This document shows positions 8,831 through 17,468 of a stretch of DNA of 43,232 bases, one piece after another. Below the pieces are notes generated by a model, which saw nothing but the letters and a program-made list of their open reading frames with translations, had not been told where the DNA came from and did not search any database. The DNA comes from Elusimicrobiota bacterium. GTDB taxonomy: Bacteria > Elusimicrobiota > UBA5214 > JBBAAG01. Where the stretch lies: assembly GCA_041658405.1 (NCBI GenBank), contig JBBAAG010000018.1, forward strand, positions 1 to 43,232. The letters are read 5' to 3'. Position numbers and translations under genes: made by a program. Position 1 is the first letter of the stretch. Each line of letters begins with the position of its first letter.

Positions 8831-9493
8831 TCACAAGAACCGCTGACTGTTGATAAACACACTGAACCTACAACCTAAACGCTTAGCTGCGCGCTGGCAA
8901 TGCTTTATTCTTGGCAAAAAAAGGCCAAAGTATTCTATTACACTGCATTTAGAATTATCGATCCCCAGTTTTAACACTATCTCCATCTTCTTTCTTTGCA
9001 CTTCAAGTTTTGACTTACTACTCGCAAAATTAACGCGGTCATGCTGGTCAAATTTACTCTTAACCTTTTTCCGTAACCGTGAATAATGAACATCGGTTTT
9101 ATCACAAAGCACTACTGCCGCAGCTATCGGCGTGGGAGGAACAACCCTCGCATCTTCATGAGTCCCCACAGCTTCCGCTATACGGAAAGCCTCAAGTTTA
9201 TCCATTCCCAGTTTTAACAATATACGCAATGCGATAACACCACCGGAACGGTCATGTTTATTATCCCCGACAACACAGCCGATATCGTGGAGATACCCGG
9301 CTATTCTCACAAGCTCAAGCTCACGCCCGTGATAACCAAGTTTATGCAATAACAACGCTGCAGTTTTTGCGACATACCTGGAATGCCGTAATCCATGTTC
9401 TTTATATCCCATTGCACGAAAGTTTTTATCTGCTTTGGTAATATATATCCGCACTTCCTTATTCTCAAAAATACTTTTTGGTTTAACTAACAA
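8831..9493 (-). CDS. HD-domain phosphohydrolase, paralog 2
   Basis: A 220-aa protein closely resembling the HD protein at 6635-7306. The metal ligands are kept at matching places: H37 (HGLRH), H69-D70 (YLHDIGC), H80, H112 (GTHED) and D131 (CDKTDVHYSRLRKK). The shared C-terminal segment (EYFGLFLPRIKHCQRAAKRLG) supports duplication rather than convergence. The two copies flank tgt-yajC, suggesting a tandem duplication around these genes or insertion of tgt-yajC between them. Function unknown beyond a likely phosphohydrolase activity. Confidence 0.83.
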   Translation of the reverse strand: MLVKPKSIFENKEVRIYITKADKNFRAMGYKEHGLRHSRYVAKTAALLLHKLGYHGRELELVRIAGYLHDIGCVVGDNKHDRSGGVIALRILLKLGMDKLEAFRIAEAVGTHEDARVVPPTPIAAAVVLCDKTDVHYSRLRKKVKSKFDQHDRVNFASSKSKLEVQRKKMEIVLKLGIDNSKCSVIEYFGLFLPRIKHCQRAAKRLGCRFSVFINSQRFL

Positions 9494-9521
9494 ACGATAT
9501 CCTCCGAATATGTACTTATTG

Positions 9522-10733
9522 TCAATAACACCTTTTTACACCGGTACCGGGATAATAAAACTGCAGTATTTCTTTATACCCCATCCCCTTTTTTGCTAAC
9601 CCCAAAGCACCCCACTGGCATAACCCCACACCGTGCCCCCATCCACGGCCGCTAAAAACGAACTTACCGTTTTTATAGTTAACCGTAAACATTGTACTCC
9701 GCACAGAATTTGACCCGACTGCCATACGGAAGTGATTACTGTTAATACTCACAGTTTTACCTTTATTATCCGTCAACTCAAGGACAATCACACGTCCTAT
9801 TTCACTCTTTTTTTGTATCACAACTTTTACTATCTTACCAATATTATACCCTTTTTTTGTCAAACGCTGACTCATTAGTTCACCGGTGTATACTGTAGAC
9901 CATTGTTGTTTTGGATAAGCATCACAGTTTTTGCATTCCACACCCCTAAGATACCCCGGCACTTTTTCTGTACCCCAAACATTCCCCACATTCTCAGTAG
10001 ATCCACCGCAACTATTATGAAAATACGCGGTTATCAGCGTCTCTCCATAGAACAAACCTTCTCCTGCGGTTATATCTACAGCTTTATTCGTAGCTAATGC
10101 TTCATTTATCACTCCCGGATACACCTGACAACAAAAACTTGAGCACAGGTCATACCCGTCTTTTGTATGTTTATGATTAACATTCTGCATGGCATACGTC
10201 CGTGCAGCAACGGCCTGCGCTTTCAACGCTTCTATTGGCCAGGAACTACTTATTTCCGCGGGTATTACTCCGTAAAGATAGTTTTCAATCCCCACTTCGT
10301 TTATGGCATCAAGTTTACCTTTACGGTTAAGCTGTATCAACGCAACATCGCGGTAACGCTTTTTCCCTACTACCAATAAATCCCCGGATTCTACCGGCAT
10401 AATCCTGATAATTCTACCGAACACCAAGGTTCCCATACGAATGCCATTTTTTGAGGGATATACTGCCATGCTCACACCATTACCGCCAACAATTTGAGAC
10501 GACATTGTAAAAAGGTCTGTTATCCTCACCCCATAACGCGTACTGAAGGTAACATACGGCTGATCTTTTTGTATACCAATCAACAATATTTTACGGTCAT
10601 TGATACTCGACCTAGCTTTTTCAATGCACACAGCTGTACACATTAAAATAATAACAGTGAATACTAATATTACAATTTTATTTTTCAACATATTAACAAA
10701 CAGGTATGACAATAAAGTATTGGTTTCAAACAA
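9522..10733 (-). CDS. SpoIID/LytB-domain secreted peptidoglycan-remodelling protein
   Basis: SpoIID-family protein (up to 403 aa); known members are lytic transglycosylases that act on peptidoglycan glycan strands, or amidase enhancers. An N-terminal hydrophobic segment (about 20-37) is a signal peptide or anchor. The SpoIID core shows EALKAQAVAARTYAM, then HNSCGGSTENVGNVWG and the terminal signature GRGWGHGVGLCQWGALGLA. Extra Cys residues occur in pairs (CSSFCC, CKNC). The start is uncertain: the longest frame begins with TTG at 10733 and an internal ATG lies at 10691; neither has a clear ribosome-binding site. It ends 28 nt before the HD gene. A non-sporulation role in cell-wall turnover is likely in a Gram-negative. 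Confidence 0.85.
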   Translation of the reverse strand: MFETNTLLSYLFVNMLKNKIVILVFTVIILMCTAVCIEKARSSINDRKILLIGIQKDQPYVTFSTRYGVRITDLFTMSSQIVGGNGVSMAVYPSKNGIRMGTLVFGRIIRIMPVESGDLLVVGKKRYRDVALIQLNRKGKLDAINEVGIENYLYGVIPAEISSSWPIEALKAQAVAARTYAMQNVNHKHTKDGYDLCSSFCCQVYPGVINEALATNKAVDITAGEGLFYGETLITAYFHNSCGGSTENVGNVWGTEKVPGYLRGVECKNCDAYPKQQWSTVYTGELMSQRLTKKGYNIGKIVKVVIQKKSEIGRVIVLELTDNKGKTVSINSNHFRMAVGSNSVRSTMFTVNYKNGKFVFSGRGWGHGVGLCQWGALGLAKKGMGYKEILQFYYPGTGVKRCY

Positions 10734-10736
10734 AAA

Positions 10737-11876
10737 CTATAATTTCATGATAAAACATAACGAAAAATATGGAGGTATAGTAGTAGTTGTACTACTATCT
10801 GAAGAAGCGGGATCAACCGTATGTGTATGATCCCCGCCACTGACTGTATTAAACGCCGCGGGGTTTGTTGTATGTGTATGCGCATCCGACGATGTTGCGC
10901 CTCCCCATGAGACCGGGTCAAGCCTATCACCTCCACTTGAAGCGTTTGTTATGTTTATATACCACGACCCAGCACCCCCACCGGAAGAAGAAAACGCTAT
11001 ATCACGGCTGAACCAAAAAGTATTAGCTGTGTGACTGTGACTGTCAGAAGACGACGTGGTAATAGGAACATCAATTGAATGCGTATGCGCTCCTGCAGTA
11101 GTACTAGCTGTTGTCGCAATATCTACTGTATGATAGTGCGTAGTCTCACCTCCGAGATCGCCAAAAGCGTATGTATCTCCCGCACCGATAACAAACCGGT
11201 TGCGAAGATCCGGCGTACCGTTTGTACCGTCACATAAAGCCCATCCTGCCGGGATATCAGCTTCCGCACCGGACCACATAATAATCCCGCCTTTGGGGAT
11301 CATATAAAACTCAACGCTATTAACCACGCTTTTAACTTCGCCATCAACTCTCAACCGTGTATCCGCAGCATCCCCGCCGATTGCCAAACTCCCGCGGATC
11401 GTTGCCGTACCTGTTATTATGACATCACCTTCAACAATCCCTCCGCCGGTAGACAAAAACATGTCGTAAGTCATACCGTTAAGTTTCGCTGCATTTGCTG
11501 CGGTAAAAGTATACGGCACAGAAACAAACTTTTGCCGCGGAGCAAGTACATCCGTACCGGGCTGGATCTCAAGCCATACATCATCTGCGTTAAATACAGT
11601 ATCCGTAAATGCAGTATAGCTTCCAAGAACAATATTAAAAATACCGTTGGTGATCACCACATTATTATGAGTTTCCATCCATAAACTATTCCCCGCGGCC
11701 TCACTGTCAAATAATGTAAAGATAATGTTTTCAGTACCGTTATACGGCATCCCGGCATTATCCGTCAGCCGTCCCTGAAAATTTAATTGCATAGGAATAG
11801 CGTATAAGATAACCGCTGAAACAACTAAACAAAAAATAGTAAATAATACTTTACGGCCCGCAAAAAATAAATTCAT
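10737..11876 (-). CDS. secreted phage-tail-collar-domain protein rich in HxH motifs
   Basis: A 379-aa protein with an N-terminal signal (about 8-26). An Omp-like beta region contains LNFQGRLTDNAGMPYNG and PYTFTAANAAKLNG, typical of secreted repeat proteins in uncultured bacteria. It is followed by a tail-collar domain (IPAGWALCDGTNGTPDLRNRF, from about residue 208) and a Ser/Thr/Gly-rich tail with at least five histidine pairs (HYHT, HTHS, HSHT, HTHTT, HTHTV). HxH motifs of phage tail fibres bind iron along the fibre axis, so the C-terminus may form a metal-stabilised trimer. No phage genes lie nearby, so this is probably a domesticated surface adhesin. GAGGG lies 3 nt before the ATG. It ends 3 nt before the SpoIID gene. 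Confidence 0.8.
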   Translation of the reverse strand: MNLFFAGRKVLFTIFCLVVSAVILYAIPMQLNFQGRLTDNAGMPYNGTENIIFTLFDSEAAGNSLWMETHNNVVITNGIFNIVLGSYTAFTDTVFNADDVWLEIQPGTDVLAPRQKFVSVPYTFTAANAAKLNGMTYDMFLSTGGGIVEGDVIITGTATIRGSLAIGGDAADTRLRVDGEVKSVVNSVEFYMIPKGGIIMWSGAEADIPAGWALCDGTNGTPDLRNRFVIGAGDTYAFGDLGGETTHYHTVDIATTASTTAGAHTHSIDVPITTSSSDSHSHTANTFWFSRDIAFSSSGGGAGSWYINITNASSGGDRLDPVSWGGATSSDAHTHTTNPAAFNTVSGGDHTHTVDPASSDSSTTTTIPPYFSLCFIMKL

Positions 11877-11901
11877 TTTCCCTCTTTATATTACAAGATA
11901 T

Positions 11902-11931
11902 ACTATATGTTAAATTATTAACACAATTCAA
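11902..11931 (-). promoter_or_regulatory. candidate sigma70 promoter for the collar-protein gene
   Basis: On the minus strand TTGAAT (11926-11931) and TATAGT (11902-11907) are separated by 18 nt. The -10 matches 5/6 and the -35 4/6 of the consensus. The predicted start near 11895 leaves a leader of about 19 nt before the ATG at 11876. Seen by eye only. Confidence 0.4.
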
Positions 11932-11958
11932 CATAAAAATCAAGATTTTATTGAAGAA

Positions 11959-13596
11959 CTAAAACTTTTTGGATACTAGAATCTGTAGTATCAACAATAT
12001 CCCGACTACACAACCTACTATAAACATCACTAACCCGTACGCACTATATTTTGTCTGTATAATCAGCGCAGACGCTATTAGGATAGCTGAGGTCATTAAA
12101 CTTATAGAAATACGATTACTGACCTTATCTACGGTTGAAATCAATTCATCCAATCCCTGGTGTTCAAACTCAATCCTAAGTTTCCCAAGCTTAATTTTTC
12201 GCAGTATCTCACGTGTTTCACCTGGCAGGACACGGAATAACAGGAGGAGTTCACTCACAACTTTCTGTACTTCACGTTTCAACCGCGAGACTGTCCATTG
12301 CTGTGCAATAACTTTTTGGATCACCGGGCTGATATACGCAATAATATCAAACTCAGGATCAAGCCGCATTCCAATACCTTCAATTGCCACCAACGACTTA
12401 ATAAGCAGTGTATACTCCAGCCGGATCTTAATTGAATACCGGCTAATAATCCCTGTAAGTTCATTAACAACCTGAGAAAAAACAATTTTTTTTAGCGGTA
12501 AATTATAATACTCATCAAGTAATTCGTAAATATCGCGTTTAAATCTTGATAACGGAACAACTTCATCCAGCATTTCCATAGAAGAAAACCAGTTAACAAT
12601 TTTGTTTGTATCCTTATTTACTATCGCAACGATAAGCTCCGCAAGTTCTTCTTTATGCTCCAAAGTAACTCTTCCAACAATCCCGAAATCCATGAAACAT
12701 ACCACTCCACCCGGCAAGACGCAGATATTACCCGGATGCGGGTCACCATGAAAAAACCCGTCAATAAACACCTGCTGGATTATAGCATCCGCACCGGTAC
12801 GCGCAATTTTTTTTAGATCATACCCCGCGGAAATAAGGGTATCCAGGTCATCAACTTTTATACCCTCAACTTTCTCCATCACTAACACTGTCCCGCAAGT
12901 ATAGTCCCAGTATATCTTGGGTATATGCACTTCCTTAACATCCTTAAAATTCTGTGCCATACGTTCCGCATTCTGCGCTTCAGCAAGAAAGTTTAGTTCA
13001 CGCTGAATATTTCTTGCGAACTCATCAACGATATGCCTTGGCTGATATAACCGCGCATCAGGGAAACGTTCTATCAACCTCGCGAGATGGTATAAAATAT
13101 CAAGGTCTTTCTTTATTGTATCCGCAATGCCAGGCCGTTGAATTTTTAGGACAACCTTCTGCCCGTTTATCAGCACAGCATCATGCACTTGCGCGATTGA
13201 CGCTGCGGCAATAGGTTCATGCGAAATACTTAAAAATATCTCAGACATTTCATACCCACATGCTGCCTTTAGGTGAGGTTCAATAACATCATACTCAACC
13301 GCCGGAAGCTCATCCTGTAACTTACGGAATTCCTGGATAAACTCTTCCGGCAATAAATCCGGCCTAGTACTGAGTATCTGCCCGAACTTAACAAATGTCG
13401 GGCCAAGATCTGAGAGTACTAGCCTGACTTTTTCAGCCAGGACTTTAATTGACAAAACCTCTTTTTGCCCGATATTAACCCAGGGCGCATATTTTTCTAA
13501 GCCTAACTTCAGGATATAGTATCCCAACCCATGTTTTTGGGAAATACCGACAATCTCGCCAAGCCGTTCTCCGTTGCTTATACTGATCAACGCCAT
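11959..13596 (-). CDS. AarF/UbiB-family atypical kinase
   Basis: ABC1/UbiB protein-kinase-like ATPase of 545 aa, a membrane-associated family required for isoprenoid-quinone and lipid metabolism. Motifs in order: the KxGQ segment GPTFVKFGQILSTRPDLLP near 64-82, the Ala-rich nucleotide loop EPIAAASIAQVHDA (about 129-142), the catalytic loop FFHGDPHPGNI (about 281) and DFGIVG (about 300). Two C-terminal hydrophobic helices (about 497-541) anchor it in the membrane. The neighbouring gene upstream by 8 nt encodes a phasin-like coiled coil, a pairing seen elsewhere with this family. Substrate is unproven. Confidence 0.9.
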   Translation of the reverse strand: MALISISNGERLGEIVGISQKHGLGYYILKLGLEKYAPWVNIGQKEVLSIKVLAEKVRLVLSDLGPTFVKFGQILSTRPDLLPEEFIQEFRKLQDELPAVEYDVIEPHLKAACGYEMSEIFLSISHEPIAAASIAQVHDAVLINGQKVVLKIQRPGIADTIKKDLDILYHLARLIERFPDARLYQPRHIVDEFARNIQRELNFLAEAQNAERMAQNFKDVKEVHIPKIYWDYTCGTVLVMEKVEGIKVDDLDTLISAGYDLKKIARTGADAIIQQVFIDGFFHGDPHPGNICVLPGGVVCFMDFGIVGRVTLEHKEELAELIVAIVNKDTNKIVNWFSSMEMLDEVVPLSRFKRDIYELLDEYYNLPLKKIVFSQVVNELTGIISRYSIKIRLEYTLLIKSLVAIEGIGMRLDPEFDIIAYISPVIQKVIAQQWTVSRLKREVQKVVSELLLLFRVLPGETREILRKIKLGKLRIEFEHQGLDELISTVDKVSNRISISLMTSAILIASALIIQTKYSAYGLVMFIVGCVVGILLILQILVSKKF

Positions 13597-13604
13597 AAAA
13601 TTAT

Positions 13605-13916
13605 TTACTTACCTGCTAACTTAGCTTCCAACCGTTTAATTTTAGCTTTTAACTCTTCAAGTTCAGTTTTTGTCGCGATATTAGTTTCCTTTAATACCGC
13701 AGCGATTTCTTTTCTTACAACCACCGTAAGGTCATCCTTTGCAGCCTTACCTTTATCAATAATTTCGGATAATAATTCTGATACATCATTCTTCCCTTTT
13801 TCACTTTGAAGGTCTAGGTTATCAATTAATTTCTCAACTTTTTCTTTGCCATACACCGCTGCGCCTAATGCCAGCAATAACGCTTTATCCGCAATACTTT
13901 TAACATTGTCTTTCAT
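13605..13916 (-). CDS. phasin-like small coiled-coil protein
   Basis: A 103-aa, charged, mostly helical protein resembling the phasin family (poly(hydroxyalkanoate) granule-associated proteins, sometimes PhaF/PhaI-like). Helix 1 is amphipathic (ADKALLLALGAAVYGKEKVE), and the last 25 residues form a heptad-like coiled coil (TKTELEELKAKIKRLEAKL). The start is supported by AGGAGG 7 nt upstream. It lies 8 nt upstream of the aarF gene and likely shares its transcript. No PHA synthase is visible, so association with lipid or membrane surfaces rather than PHA granules is possible. Confidence 0.7.
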   Translation of the reverse strand: MKDNVKSIADKALLLALGAAVYGKEKVEKLIDNLDLQSEKGKNDVSELLSEIIDKGKAAKDDLTVVVRKEIAAVLKETNIATKTELEELKAKIKRLEAKLAGK

Positions 13917-13950
13917 AAAAATACCTCCTATTTATTAGCAATTATTATTG

Positions 13951-13956
13951 TATAAT
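13951..13956 (+). promoter_or_regulatory. possible -10 box for the oxidoreductase gene
   Basis: A perfect TATAAT lies in the divergent intergenic region, 76 nt before the oxidoreductase start. The best -35 candidate (TATTTA, 16 nt upstream) is weak, so this is tentative. Confidence 0.3.
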
Positions 13957-14031
13957 AAATACCACTTAAAAAACATACGAAATACGATGTGTTTTATGAA
14001 CACAAATTTGTAACGGAGGTATATATTCTGC

Positions 14032-15039
14032 ATGAGTACCACAAAAACGGATAAACTTAAAATCGGGGTAGTAGGTTGCGGGTCAATCGCGAATACTGAC
14101 CATCTCCCTACATTATCAAACCATGAAAACTATGTATTAAAAGCCGTAGCGGATATCAGTGATGAACGCTTACAGAAAGTTAAGGAACGGTTTAATATCC
14201 CTGCAACATACAATGACTACAACGAGTTAATTAATAAAGAAGACCTTGATGTCTTAACAGTCTGTACCCCGGGGAATCTTCATTACCCTGTAGTCATGGC
14301 AGCGTTGAATAAAGGTTTACACGTGATGTCCGAAAAACCGTTAGCCACAGAACTATCAGAAGCAAAAGAAATGTGGTCACTCGCGCAGAAGAATGGGCAT
14401 ATCCTCGGTGTGGGTATGCTTTACCGCGGAAAAACTTTAACCCGCAGGATTAAGAATCATATATCAAACGGCGATATCGGCACTCTGCGGACAATACGGT
14501 TAATCACGCTTTCCCCAGGCCCGATGTACGGAACAAAACGCAGAGAAATTCATATGAACGCAGAAAAAGGGCCGATCTACGATTGTGGCGTACACTACTT
14601 CGACCTGGGACGTTATCTAACGGATAGCGAGTACGACGAAATCATTGCCCGTGGTATTATGGTGGAAGGTTATAAATACCCGGATCATGTGATTGCATTA
14701 GCAAAATTCAAAAACGGCGTTATGGGTTTGATAGAAGAAAGTTATATTTACGGCCACCGCGCGAAGGACCGTGTCAACGGCAACTGGCGGATCGAAGTGG
14801 AAGGTTCTATGGGCACAATATCGTTTGACCTTGAAAACTCAAGGTTTATAATGCGTAACGACAAAGTTACTTTAGACGAAAAAATGGACTGGGGCAAAAA
14901 ACCGTTCCCCGACATTTACACAAACTTTTATGAAGCTACAAAAACCGGGAAATACGAACACCTCGCGTCCGGAGATGACGGGATCAAAGCAATGGAAGCT
15001 GCGGAAATAGCGCTAAAATCCGCGATGAATAATATTTAA
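14032..15039 (+). CDS. Gfo/Idh/MocA-family NAD(P)-dependent oxidoreductase
   Basis: A 335-aa sugar or inositol dehydrogenase-type protein. The N-terminal Rossmann fold has the dinucleotide motif VGCGSIANTDHLP (about 14-26), followed by VCTPGNLHYP and the conserved SEKPLA (catalytic Lys of the EKP motif, about 101-106). The C-terminal alpha/beta domain has the usual GVHYFDLGRYL with the catalytic-type His. GGAGGT lies 11 nt upstream of the start. It is divergent from the phasin/aarF pair and 94 nt upstream of glmU; a role in nucleotide-sugar or cell-envelope sugar metabolism is plausible but the substrate is unknown. Confidence 0.88.
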   Translation: MSTTKTDKLKIGVVGCGSIANTDHLPTLSNHENYVLKAVADISDERLQKVKERFNIPATYNDYNELINKEDLDVLTVCTPGNLHYPVVMAALNKGLHVMSEKPLATELSEAKEMWSLAQKNGHILGVGMLYRGKTLTRRIKNHISNGDIGTLRTIRLITLSPGPMYGTKRREIHMNAEKGPIYDCGVHYFDLGRYLTDSEYDEIIARGIMVEGYKYPDHVIALAKFKNGVMGLIEESYIYGHRAKDRVNGNWRIEVEGSMGTISFDLENSRFIMRNDKVTLDEKMDWGKKPFPDIYTNFYEATKTGKYEHLASGDDGIKAMEAAEIALKSAMNNI

Positions 15040-15133
15040 CTGTTAATTAATGAAACTATTTACTGATGACTATGAATTATATATACTATGAACTACAAGT
15101 AAAGATACGGCTATAGAAAAGTTATTTATATAG

Positions 15134-16519
15134 ATGAAATCGAATAATCTCAATATCATAATACTCGCTGCCGGAGAAGGCACACGGATGAAATCGGCAA
15201 CACCCAAAGTGCTGCACCCAATCATTGATAAACCAATGATCCGCTGGGTTACTGACGCAGCCGAGAAACTTCATCCACAAAAAATTTATTTAATTGTCAG
15301 CCCAAAAACAAAACAGGCAATCGCGGAATTATACAAAAATGACAATAAATATGTACTGGTAACGCAACCAAAACCTCTTGGTACCGCTCATGCAGTAAAA
15401 CAATCCTCGCGGTACTTAGCAAATTCAACCTCTGACGTCTTAATTTTTTGCGGAGATACACCGCTGCTTACAAGCGATACACTGCTAAGTTTATGGAAAA
15501 AACACGGGTCCGTCCGCAATGCTTTAACCCTCTCCAGCGCGGTTGTACATAAACCGTATGGATACGGCAGGGTTAAGATGGAAGTTACCACTAACCACGT
15601 TGTCGCTATTGTTGAAGAAAATGATGCATCACCTGAAGAAAAGAAGATTAACGAAATCAATGTCGGAGTGTATTGCGCATCCGCGCGTACATTATTCAAA
15701 GCATTAAACAAGGTACGGCCTAATAATATCAAAGGCGAGTATTATCTTACAGACGCCGTAAAAATTATGTCAGACGAACACCAGCGGGTTGGTGTTTACC
15801 GTATAACAGACGAACGTGAATGCTGGGGTGTAAACACCCGGTGCCAGTTAGCCGATGCTGCGCGGGTACTGCGTCAACGCATACTTGAATACCATATGGC
15901 AAACGGCGTAACCATCATTGACCCGGCAACTACGTATATTGACAGCCAAACTGTTATCGGGCAGGATACAACAATCTTACCCGGAACCTTTTTAAAAGGG
16001 GCAACAGTCATCGGTACAAACTGTACCGTCGGTCCGTTTACTATGATTGAAAATTCTATTATCAAAAACAATACTACCCTAATAATGTCTGTCATTGAGG
16101 ACAGTAAAATCGGGAATAATGTTATCTCCGGCCCATGGTCACACCTGCGGCCTGGCTGTGTAATAAAAGATAATGTTAAAATCGGTAATTACGCGGAGGT
16201 AAAGAAATCAGTACTCTCCAGCAACGTACACATGGGACACCATTCCTATATTGGCGACAGTATAGTCGGTGAGGATGTCAATATCGGTGCTGGAGTCATC
16301 ACCTGTAATTATGACGGTATAACTAAACACAGTACTGTTATTCAACCAAACGCATTTATCGGGAGTAACAGCAACCTCGTCGCGCCGGTAGTTATCGGTA
16401 ATAACGCAGTTATTGCCGCGGGGTCTACCATCACAGAAAACGTTCCCGCTAAAAGTTTAGCAATTGCGCGGCAACGTCAAACCGTGAAACTCAATTGGAA
16501 TATAAGAAGGAGAAAATAA
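15134..16519 (+). CDS. glmU: bifunctional GlmU: GlcN-1-P acetyltransferase / UDP-GlcNAc pyrophosphorylase
   Basis: Makes UDP-GlcNAc, the precursor of peptidoglycan and lipid A, in the cytoplasm. The N-terminal uridyltransferase domain has the signature LAAGEGTRMKSATPKVLHP (about 11-29); QPKPLGTAHAV and FCGDTPLL are the nucleotide-binding parts. The C-terminal left-handed beta helix has hexapeptide repeats from about residue 255, with the acetyltransferase region GNYAEVKKSV, MGHHSYIGDS and GAGVITCNYDG. The 461-aa length is normal. Its stop overlaps the prs start by one base. Confidence 0.95.
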   Translation: MKSNNLNIIILAAGEGTRMKSATPKVLHPIIDKPMIRWVTDAAEKLHPQKIYLIVSPKTKQAIAELYKNDNKYVLVTQPKPLGTAHAVKQSSRYLANSTSDVLIFCGDTPLLTSDTLLSLWKKHGSVRNALTLSSAVVHKPYGYGRVKMEVTTNHVVAIVEENDASPEEKKINEINVGVYCASARTLFKALNKVRPNNIKGEYYLTDAVKIMSDEHQRVGVYRITDERECWGVNTRCQLADAARVLRQRILEYHMANGVTIIDPATTYIDSQTVIGQDTTILPGTFLKGATVIGTNCTVGPFTMIENSIIKNNTTLIMSVIEDSKIGNNVISGPWSHLRPGCVIKDNVKIGNYAEVKKSVLSSNVHMGHHSYIGDSIVGEDVNIGAGVITCNYDGITKHSTVIQPNAFIGSNSNLVAPVVIGNNAVIAAGSTITENVPAKSLAIARQRQTVKLNWNIRRRK

Positions 16520-17460
16520 TGCAAGGCAACCTCAAACTTTTTACCGGTACAGCGCATGAACAGTTATCCAAAGAAATAGCGGACTACCTCAAAGTACCTT
16601 TAGCACAAACACATAACAGCAGATTCGCAGACGGTGAAATTGAGATAAAAGTCCTTGAAAATGTCCGTGGGTTTGACTGTTATATCCTTCAACCAACCTG
16701 CCCGCCGGTAAATGAACGGTTGATGGAACTTTTTATTATCACCGACGCATTACGCCGTGCATCAGCAAGTAGAATTACGGTAGTACTCCCATACTTTGGC
16801 TATGCGCGTCAAGACCGTAAAGTACTCCCCAGGGTTCCAATCACAGCAAAACTTGTAAGCAACCTTATTGTAGCCGCCGGAGCAAACCGCGTACTTACGG
16901 TTGACCTCCATGCAGGACAAATCCAAGGTTTCTTTGATATCCCGGTTGATAATCTATACGCTACTGATGTTGTAATGGAATATTTTAAAAGTAAAAACCT
17001 TACTAATATCGTTATAGTAAGCCCTGATATCGGCGGTGCGGAACGCGCACGTACAGTAGCGAACCAGCTAAACTGCGACCTTGCAATCATAGATAAACGT
17101 CGGCCAAAACCAAATGAAGCTTCAATCATGAACATCATCGGTGAAATTAGAGGTAAAAACGCAATCATTATTGACGATATGGTTGATACTGCCGGGACAC
17201 TGGTAAAAGTAGCGGAAGCTTTAACGAAACATGGCGCATTAAGTGTCTATGCTGCGTGCTCACATGCAGTATTATCCGGCCGTGCGATTGAGTTAATAAA
17301 AAATTCGCCGTTAATAGAACTTGTCAGTACTAATTCCATACCATTAAATGAAAACAAAAAAATTGATAAGATAAAAACTATTTCAATTGCACCATTACTC
17401 GGTGAAGCTATCAGAAGAATACATAACAACGAATCTGTAAGCGAATTATTTAAAAGGTAA
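16519..17460 (+). CDS. prs: ribose-phosphate pyrophosphokinase (PRPP synthetase)
   Basis: Makes PRPP from ribose-5-phosphate and ATP for nucleotide, His and Trp synthesis. The 313-aa length is standard. Motifs: FADGEIEIKVLENVRG near 29-44, the metal-binding YFGYARQDRK (about 94-103), the catalytic Lys loop in DIGGAERARTVA, and the PRPP-binding loop IIDDMVDTAGTL (about 216-227). The ATG at 16519 is preferred over an upstream in-frame codon because AGAAGGAGAAA precedes it and homologous proteins begin near LKLFTGTAHEQL. glmU-prs is a common bacterial pair. Confidence 0.95.
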   Translation: MQGNLKLFTGTAHEQLSKEIADYLKVPLAQTHNSRFADGEIEIKVLENVRGFDCYILQPTCPPVNERLMELFIITDALRRASASRITVVLPYFGYARQDRKVLPRVPITAKLVSNLIVAAGANRVLTVDLHAGQIQGFFDIPVDNLYATDVVMEYFKSKNLTNIVIVSPDIGGAERARTVANQLNCDLAIIDKRRPKPNEASIMNIIGEIRGKNAIIIDDMVDTAGTLVKVAEALTKHGALSVYAACSHAVLSGRAIELIKNSPLIELVSTNSIPLNENKKIDKIKTISIAPLLGEAIRRIHNNESVSELFKR

Positions 17461-17468
17461 CAAAAAAG

